Part shown: in pieces, positions 59,929 to 64,000 of the stretch
Numbering within the stretch: position 1 is the stretch's first letter
How the letters are laid out: each line of letters begins with the position of its first letter
Source of the DNA: Streptomyces sp. DHE7-1
GTDB lineage: Bacteria; Actinomycetota; Actinomycetes; Streptomycetales; Streptomycetaceae
NCBI GenBank assembly: GCA_016432725.1
Contig: JACJDG010000003.1
Span: 3,844,001-3,908,000 of the forward strand
Length of the DNA: 64,000 nt
Direction of reading: 5' to 3'
Notes under the pieces: model-generated
What the model was told of the DNA's origin: nothing
Database searches by the model: none
What the model saw: only the letters and a program-made list of their open reading frames with translations
Translations under genes and position numbers: made by a program

Positions 59929-62523
59929 ATGGCCGACGAGAACACTCCTGTCACCCCTCAAGAGGGCGGCGAACTCGTGATGCGTGTCGAGCCCGTCGGG
60001 CTCGAGACGGAGATGCAGCGCTCGTACCTGGACTACGCGATGTCCGTCATCGTGTCCCGCGCGCTGCCCGACGTCCGTGACGGTCTCAAGCCCGTCCACC
60101 GCCGTGTGCTGTACGCGATGTACGACGGCGGCTACCGCCCCGAACGCGGCTTCTACAAGTGCGCCCGTGTCGTCGGCGACGTCATGGGCAACTACCACCC
60201 GCACGGCGACTCCTCGATCTACGACGCCCTGGTGCGGCTCGCCCAGCCGTGGTCGATGCGGATGCCGCTGGTGGACTCCAACGGCAACTTCGGCTCCCCG
60301 GGCAACGACCCGGCGGCGGCGATGCGCTACACCGAGTGCAAGATGGCGCCGCTGTCGATGGAGATGGTCCGTGACATCGACGAGGAGACCGTCGACTTCA
60401 CGGACAACTACGACGGCCGCTCCCAGGAGCCGACCGTCCTGCCGGCCCGCTTCCCGAACCTGCTGATCAACGGCTCGGCCGGTATCGCGGTCGGTATGGC
60501 GACCAACATCCCGCCGCACAATCTGCGCGAGGTCGCGGCCGGCGCCCAGTGGTACCTGGAGAACCCCGAGGCCTCGCACGAGGAGCTGCTGGACGCGCTC
60601 ATGGAGCGCATCAAGGGCCCGGACTTCCCGACCGGGGCGCTCGTCGTGGGCCGCAAGGGCATCGAGGAGGCGTACCGCACCGGTCGCGGCTCCATCACGA
60701 TGCGCGCGGTGGTCGAGGTCGAGGAGATCCAGAACCGCCAGTGCCTGGTGGTGACCGAGCTGCCGTACCAGGTGAACCCCGACAACCTGGCGCAGAAGAT
60801 CGCCGACCTGGTGAAGGACGGGAAGATCGGCGGCATCGCCGACGTCCGTGACGAGACCTCGTCCCGTACGGGTCAGCGGCTGGTCATCGTGCTGAAGCGG
60901 GACGCGGTCGCCAAGGTCGTGCTGAACAACCTGTACAAGCACACCGACCTGCAGACGAACTTCGGCGCCAACATGCTGGCGCTGGTCGACGGCGTGCCGC
61001 GCACGCTGTCCCTGGACGCGTTCATCCGTCACTGGGTGACGCACCAGATCGAGGTCATCGTCCGCCGGACCCGGTTCCGGCTGCGCAAGGCCGAGGAGCG
61101 GGCGCACATCCTGCGCGGTCTGCTGAAGGCCCTGGACGCCATCGACGAGGTCATCGCGCTGATCCGGCGCAGTGACACCGTCGAGATCGCGCGCGGCGGC
61201 CTGATGGGCCTCCTGGAGATCGACGAGATCCAGGCCAACGCGATCCTCGAGATGCAGCTGCGCCGGCTGGCCGCCCTGGAGCGCCAGAAGATCGTCCAGG
61301 AGCACGACGAGCTCCAGGCGAAGATCAACCAGTACAACGAGATCCTCGCTTCGCCGGTCCGCCAGCGCGGGATCGTCAGCGAGGAGCTGGCGGCGATCGT
61401 CGAGAAGTACGGCGACGACCGGAAGACCAAGCTGATCCCGTACGAGGGCGACATGTCCATCGAGGACCTGATCGCCGAGGAGGACATCGTCGTCACCGTC
61501 ACGCGCGGTGGCTACGTCAAGCGGACCAAGACGGACGACTACCGGGCGCAGAAGCGCGGCGGCAAGGGCGTGCGCGGCACGAAGCTGAAGGAAGACGACA
61601 TCGTCGACCACTTCTTCGTCTCCACCACGCACCACTGGCTGCTGTTCTTCACGAACAAGGGCCGCGTGTACCGGGCGAAGGCGTACGAGCTGCCGGAGGC
61701 CGGCCGCGACGCGCGCGGTCAGCACGTGGCGAACCTGCTCGCCTTCCAGCCGGACGAGGCGATCGCCGAGATCCTCGCGATCCGGGACTACGAGGCGGCG
61801 CCGTACCTGGTCCTCGCCACGAAGTCCGGTCTGGTCAAGAAGACGCCTCTGAAGGATTACGATTCGCCCCGCGCCGGCGGTGTGATCGCGATCAATCTGC
61901 GTGAGCGGGAGGACGGAACCGACGACGAACTGATCGGTGCCGAACTCGTCTCGGCCGACGACGATCTCCTTCTGGTCAGCAGGAAGGCGCAGTCGATCAG
62001 GTTCACCGCCTCGGACGACACGTTGCGACCGATGGGCCGTGCGACCTCGGGCGTCAAGGGCATGAGTTTCCGTGAGACGGACGAGCTTCTCTCGATGAAT
62101 GTCGTTCGACCCGGTACGTTCGTGTTCACCGCTACGGACGGCGGGTACGCGAAGCGGACCGCCGTCGACGAGTACCGCGTCCAGGGTCGCGGCGGCCTCG
62201 GTATCAAGGCCGCCAAGATCGTGGAGGACCGCGGTTCGCTCGTCGGCGCGCTGATTGTCGAGGAGAGCGACGAGATCCTCGCCATCACCCTGTCCGGCGG
62301 TGTGATTCGTACGCGAGTCAGCGAGGTCAGGGAGACGGGCCGTGACACCATGGGCGTCCAACTGATCAACCTGGGCAAGCGCGATGCCGTGGTCGGTATC
62401 GCACGTAACGCCGAGGCGGGGCGCGAGGCGGAGGAGGTCGACGGCGGGGACGTCGTCGACGAGACCGCCGAGGCCGCCGCGCCCACCGGCACGGACGAGG
62501 GTGAGGCGCCCTCGGCCGAGTAG
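59929..62523 (+). CDS. gyrA: DNA gyrase subunit A
   Basis: The 864-residue subunit has the catalytic tyrosine Tyr134 in AAMRYTECK, and a C-terminal beta-pinwheel with the GyrA box QKRGGKG needed for wrapping DNA. The quinolone-resistance region reads HPHGDSSIYDAL: Ser95 and Asp99 correspond to E. coli Ser83 and Asp87, so no classic resistance change is present. The last 60 residues are acidic. Confidence 0.97.
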   Translation: MADENTPVTPQEGGELVMRVEPVGLETEMQRSYLDYAMSVIVSRALPDVRDGLKPVHRRVLYAMYDGGYRPERGFYKCARVVGDVMGNYHPHGDSSIYDALVRLAQPWSMRMPLVDSNGNFGSPGNDPAAAMRYTECKMAPLSMEMVRDIDEETVDFTDNYDGRSQEPTVLPARFPNLLINGSAGIAVGMATNIPPHNLREVAAGAQWYLENPEASHEELLDALMERIKGPDFPTGALVVGRKGIEEAYRTGRGSITMRAVVEVEEIQNRQCLVVTELPYQVNPDNLAQKIADLVKDGKIGGIADVRDETSSRTGQRLVIVLKRDAVAKVVLNNLYKHTDLQTNFGANMLALVDGVPRTLSLDAFIRHWVTHQIEVIVRRTRFRLRKAEERAHILRGLLKALDAIDEVIALIRRSDTVEIARGGLMGLLEIDEIQANAILEMQLRRLAALERQKIVQEHDELQAKINQYNEILASPVRQRGIVSEELAAIVEKYGDDRKTKLIPYEGDMSIEDLIAEEDIVVTVTRGGYVKRTKTDDYRAQKRGGKGVRGTKLKEDDIVDHFFVSTTHHWLLFFTNKGRVYRAKAYELPEAGRDARGQHVANLLAFQPDEAIAEILAIRDYEAAPYLVLATKSGLVKKTPLKDYDSPRAGGVIAINLREREDGTDDELIGAELVSADDDLLLVSRKAQSIRFTASDDTLRPMGRATSGVKGMSFRETDELLSMNVVRPGTFVFTATDGGYAKRTAVDEYRVQGRGGLGIKAAKIVEDRGSLVGALIVEESDEILAITLSGGVIRTRVSEVRETGRDTMGVQLINLGKRDAVVGIARNAEAGREAEEVDGGDVVDETAEAAAPTGTDEGEAPSAE

Positions 62524-62541
62524 CACGAGGAGTGAGTCATC

Positions 62542-62727
62542 GTGAGCGGAGCCACGGGCGCCGGATCGGCCGGTACCCCCACGGGTACGGAAACGGGCGG
62601 CGGCCGTGGCTCCGCCGCGCAGGGGACGGGTGCGGCGGACCCGCACACGACCCAGCTGAGGGCGGTCAAGTCCTCGGCGAAGGACTCGCCCTCCACCGAC
62701 ACGCCGGCACCCCAGGGGGAACAGTGA
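62542..62727 (+). pseudogene. N-terminal leader of the DUF3566 protein, out of frame as written
   Basis: This frame starts at GTG 62542 right after gyrA with GAGTGAG as a weak ribosome site and gives 61 Gly/Thr/Ala-rich residues (SGATGAGSAGTPTGT) ending after TPAPQGEQ. At the GGGGG run 62715-62719 one more G would give QGGTVTDTRGPQ, joining the DUF3566 frame. The leader and the membrane protein are therefore probably one gene. Confidence 0.6.
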
Positions 62728-63284
62728 CGGACACCCGAGGCCCGCAGACCCAGCCCGGCGCGGGCCCGGCCGAGGGGCACGCGTCCTCCCCGCTCCCCGG
62801 TGAGCGGCGCTCAGAGCAGCACTCCGGGCCGTACCACCCGCCGCAGGCGTACCCGGCGCAGGCGTCCACCGGTGCCGTACGCCGGCCGCGCACCGGCGCG
62901 CGGACCGCGCCGCGCACCCGCAAGGCACGGCTGCGCGTGGCCAAGGCCGACCCGTGGTCGGTGATGAAGGTCAGCTTCCTGCTCTCCATCGCGCTGGGCA
63001 TCTGCACGGTCGTCGCCTCGGCGGTGCTGTGGATGGTCATGGACGCGATGGGCGTGTTCTCGACCGTCGGCGGCACGATCTCGGAGGCGACCGGCTCCAA
63101 CGAGGCCAACGGCTTCGACCTGCAGTCCTTCCTCTCCCTGCCGCACGTGCTGACGTTCGCGTCGATCATCGCGGTCATCGACGTCGTCCTCGCCACGGCC
63201 CTCGCCACGCTGGGCGCCTTCATCTACAACCTGTCCGCGGGCTTCGTGGGCGGCGTCGAACTGACGCTGGCCGAGGACGAGTGA
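62724..63284 (+). CDS. DUF3566 membrane protein downstream of gyrA
   Basis: The 186-residue frame from GTG 62724 has a disordered Pro/Gln/Arg leader, then the DUF3566 domain: KADPWSVMKVSFLLSIALGI, a first membrane helix, a short outer loop and a second helix (VLTFASIIAVIDVVLATALATLGAFIYNL). The family is found only next to gyrA in actinobacteria; function is unknown. The true start is probably 62542 (see the leader entry). Transcription is with gyrBA. Confidence 0.85.
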   Translation: MTDTRGPQTQPGAGPAEGHASSPLPGERRSEQHSGPYHPPQAYPAQASTGAVRRPRTGARTAPRTRKARLRVAKADPWSVMKVSFLLSIALGICTVVASAVLWMVMDAMGVFSTVGGTISEATGSNEANGFDLQSFLSLPHVLTFASIIAVIDVVLATALATLGAFIYNLSAGFVGGVELTLAEDE

Positions 63285-63393
63285 CCCACCTCCCGGACCT
63301 GCCCGACAGCCCTCCGACAACCGATTTTGGGACTGCCGCCCTCGTGCGCTAATCTTCAGGAGTCAGCGCGCGGGACACACCGCAGAGCGCGGC

Positions 63394-63467
63394 GGGGCTA
63401 TAGCTCAGTTGGTTAGAGCGCATCCCTGATAAGGATGAGGCCACAGGTTCAAATCCTGTTAGCCCCA
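63394..63467 (+). tRNA. tRNA-Ile (anticodon GAT)
   Basis: A 74-nt cloverleaf starts GGGGCTA and ends TAGCCCC plus discriminator A. The D arm is GCTCAGTTGGTTAGAGC, the anticodon loop CTGATAA has GAT at 63428-63430, and the T arm is ACAGGTTCAAATCCTGT. CCA is not encoded, so the CCA enzyme in this window is needed. Confidence 0.97.
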
Positions 63468-63475
63468 CATACGAG

Positions 63476-63508
63476 AAGACCTCCGGTCCACCAGGACCGG
63501 GGTCTTTT
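63476..63508 (+). terminator. Rho-independent terminator after tRNA-Ile
   Basis: AAGACCTCCGGTCC and GGACCGGGGTCTT pair over 13 bases with one mismatch, followed by TT. It lies 9 bp past the tRNA. Confidence 0.88.
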
Positions 63509-63509
63509 G

Positions 63510-63860
63510 ACACCCGCTCCTGCCTCGGCTGTGAAAATTGCTCGACGAACGGTCGATCGCCTTCCGCGCCGCGGGCGGCCGGCCCGGATCGCGGTTGCTG
63601 GACGTGGTGGGGTGCGTCCCGGTCGCCGCAGACCTGTGGCGCCGTCGCCCGGCACCAGCTCCAGGGCTCTGTCCGCAGGCCCGCCGGCCTCAGCGAGAGC
63701 CCCTGGGAGCCCTGTCCGCCGGCTCCGGGCACGCGGAAGGCCCGACCGCTGGCGACGGGGGATGCACCAGCGATCGGGCCATGGCCAAGGGTAACAAGGT
63801 TGGAGTGGTTGTGGGAGGCAACCGGCTTGTTGCGAAGGGGAGTTGGCCGATCTTGATCGG
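63510..63860. other. Non-coding gap between tRNA-Ile and the WD40-type gene
   Basis: About 350 bp contain no gene I can support. A stem-loop with 14-bp arms and one mismatch (GGCCCGACCGCTGG ... CCAGCGATCGGGCC, 63739-63780) sits inside and may end the minus-strand transcript. The last 80 bp are less GC-rich than the rest. No tRNA-Ala follows tRNA-Ile here, although I recall it doing so in some Streptomyces. Confidence 0.5.
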
Positions 63861-64000
63861 TCAGTGGCACGGAGGGTCGTAGGACAGACGGGGCAGGTAC
63901 TCGTGCCACTTCTGCGGGGTCAGCACGCCCCGGGTGACGGCGCAGATGTGCCGGATGGCCGCGTCGGCGTCCAGCCGCCACAGCCGGACCGTGTCCGCGC
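63861..64000 (-). CDS. C-terminus of a probable WD40-repeat protein (partial)
   Basis: On the minus strand the frame is open from the window edge to the TGA at 63861-63863, giving 46 residues. It starts VRLWRLDADAAIRHICAVTRG and ends KWHEYLPRLSYDPPCH. The LW-LD step is the end of a WD40 blade, and the ICA-to-YDPPC tail closely resembles the closing segment of the long Streptomyces WD40 regulators fused to NB-ARC or kinase domains. The main part lies outside the window, so the fusion partner is unknown. Confidence 0.72.
   Translation of the reverse strand, partial: ADTVRLWRLDADAAIRHICAVTRGVLTPQKWHEYLPRLSYDPPCH

Noticed and set aside
59920..62928. 1002-residue open frame on the minus strand opposite gyrA
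   Set aside because: It mirrors gyrA codon structure on the other strand and has no family-like motif; gyrA is unmistakable.
63349..63981. 210-residue minus-strand frame across the tRNA
   Set aside because: It translates the antisense of tRNA-Ile, a known artefact; the real minus-strand gene at the edge uses another frame.

Overview
This is a high-GC actinomycete chromosome segment, almost certainly Streptomyces. It carries the sporulation pair ssgA/ssgR, the order rpmH-dnaA-oriC-dnaN-gnd-recF-dciA-gyrB-gyrA, GTG-rich starts, DnaA boxes of the TTGTCCACA type and many copies of the Streptomyces parS site (GTTTCACGTGAAAC). The region is essentially core chromosome around oriC; I see no insertion sequence, CRISPR array, biosynthetic cluster or defence island. 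Gene orthologies are recalled from known Streptomyces gene order and protein motifs, not from a search.

Layout. 1-8.3 kb: end of an unidentified gene, thiC behind a TPP riboswitch, a YibE/F membrane protein, ssgA-ssgR, small membrane and cupin proteins, ptpA and cystathionine gamma-lyase. 8.4-15.3 kb: LysR regulator, Nudix hydrolase, two GNAT proteins, an HbpS/GlcG-like protein, a divergent MFS/MarR pair and a serine beta-lactamase-like protein. 15.4-20.5 kb: dnaB, a MATE exporter and the rpsF-ssb-rpsR-rplI operon. 20.8-31.5 kb: cell-envelope genes (femX, alanine-racemase-like protein, a polytopic glycosyltransferase, a bifunctional PBP), a PadR regulator, inositol-phosphate synthase and an MFS protein. 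31.5-43 kb: CCA-adding enzyme, DUF6049 secreted protein, murJ, pseudokinase, sigM-like sigma factor with anti-sigma, trxB, trxA. 43-50 kb: GNAT, parB, parA, rsmG, jag, yidC, yidD, rnpA, rpmH. 50.4-63.3 kb: dnaA, oriC, dnaN, gnd, recF, dciA, gyrB, gyrA, DUF3566 protein. The right end has tRNA-Ile(GAT) and the C-terminus of a probable WD40-repeat protein.

How it works together. The window holds the initiator, its origin, clamp, helicase, probable helicase operator (DciA), gyrase and the ParA/ParB-parS segregation system, interleaved with envelope growth (murJ, femX, PBP, pseudokinase), membrane insertion (yidC/yidD) and thiol redox control (trxBA with a SigR-type promoter). Thirteen parS or near-parS sites lie between 2.1 and 46.4 kb and none right of dnaA. 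Several sit inside other functional elements: a riboswitch, two perfect terminator-like palindromes and coding sequences including parA, parB and the anti-sigma gene.

Quality caution. At least ten single-base deletions in short G or C runs break nine otherwise normal genes (MATE, femX, PBP tail, MFS, DUF6049 tail, murJ leader, GNAT twice, parB, DUF3566 leader). All shift in the same direction, and some hit genes expected to be essential. I read these as sequence or assembly errors rather than true pseudogenes; both the literal and the probable readings are given.
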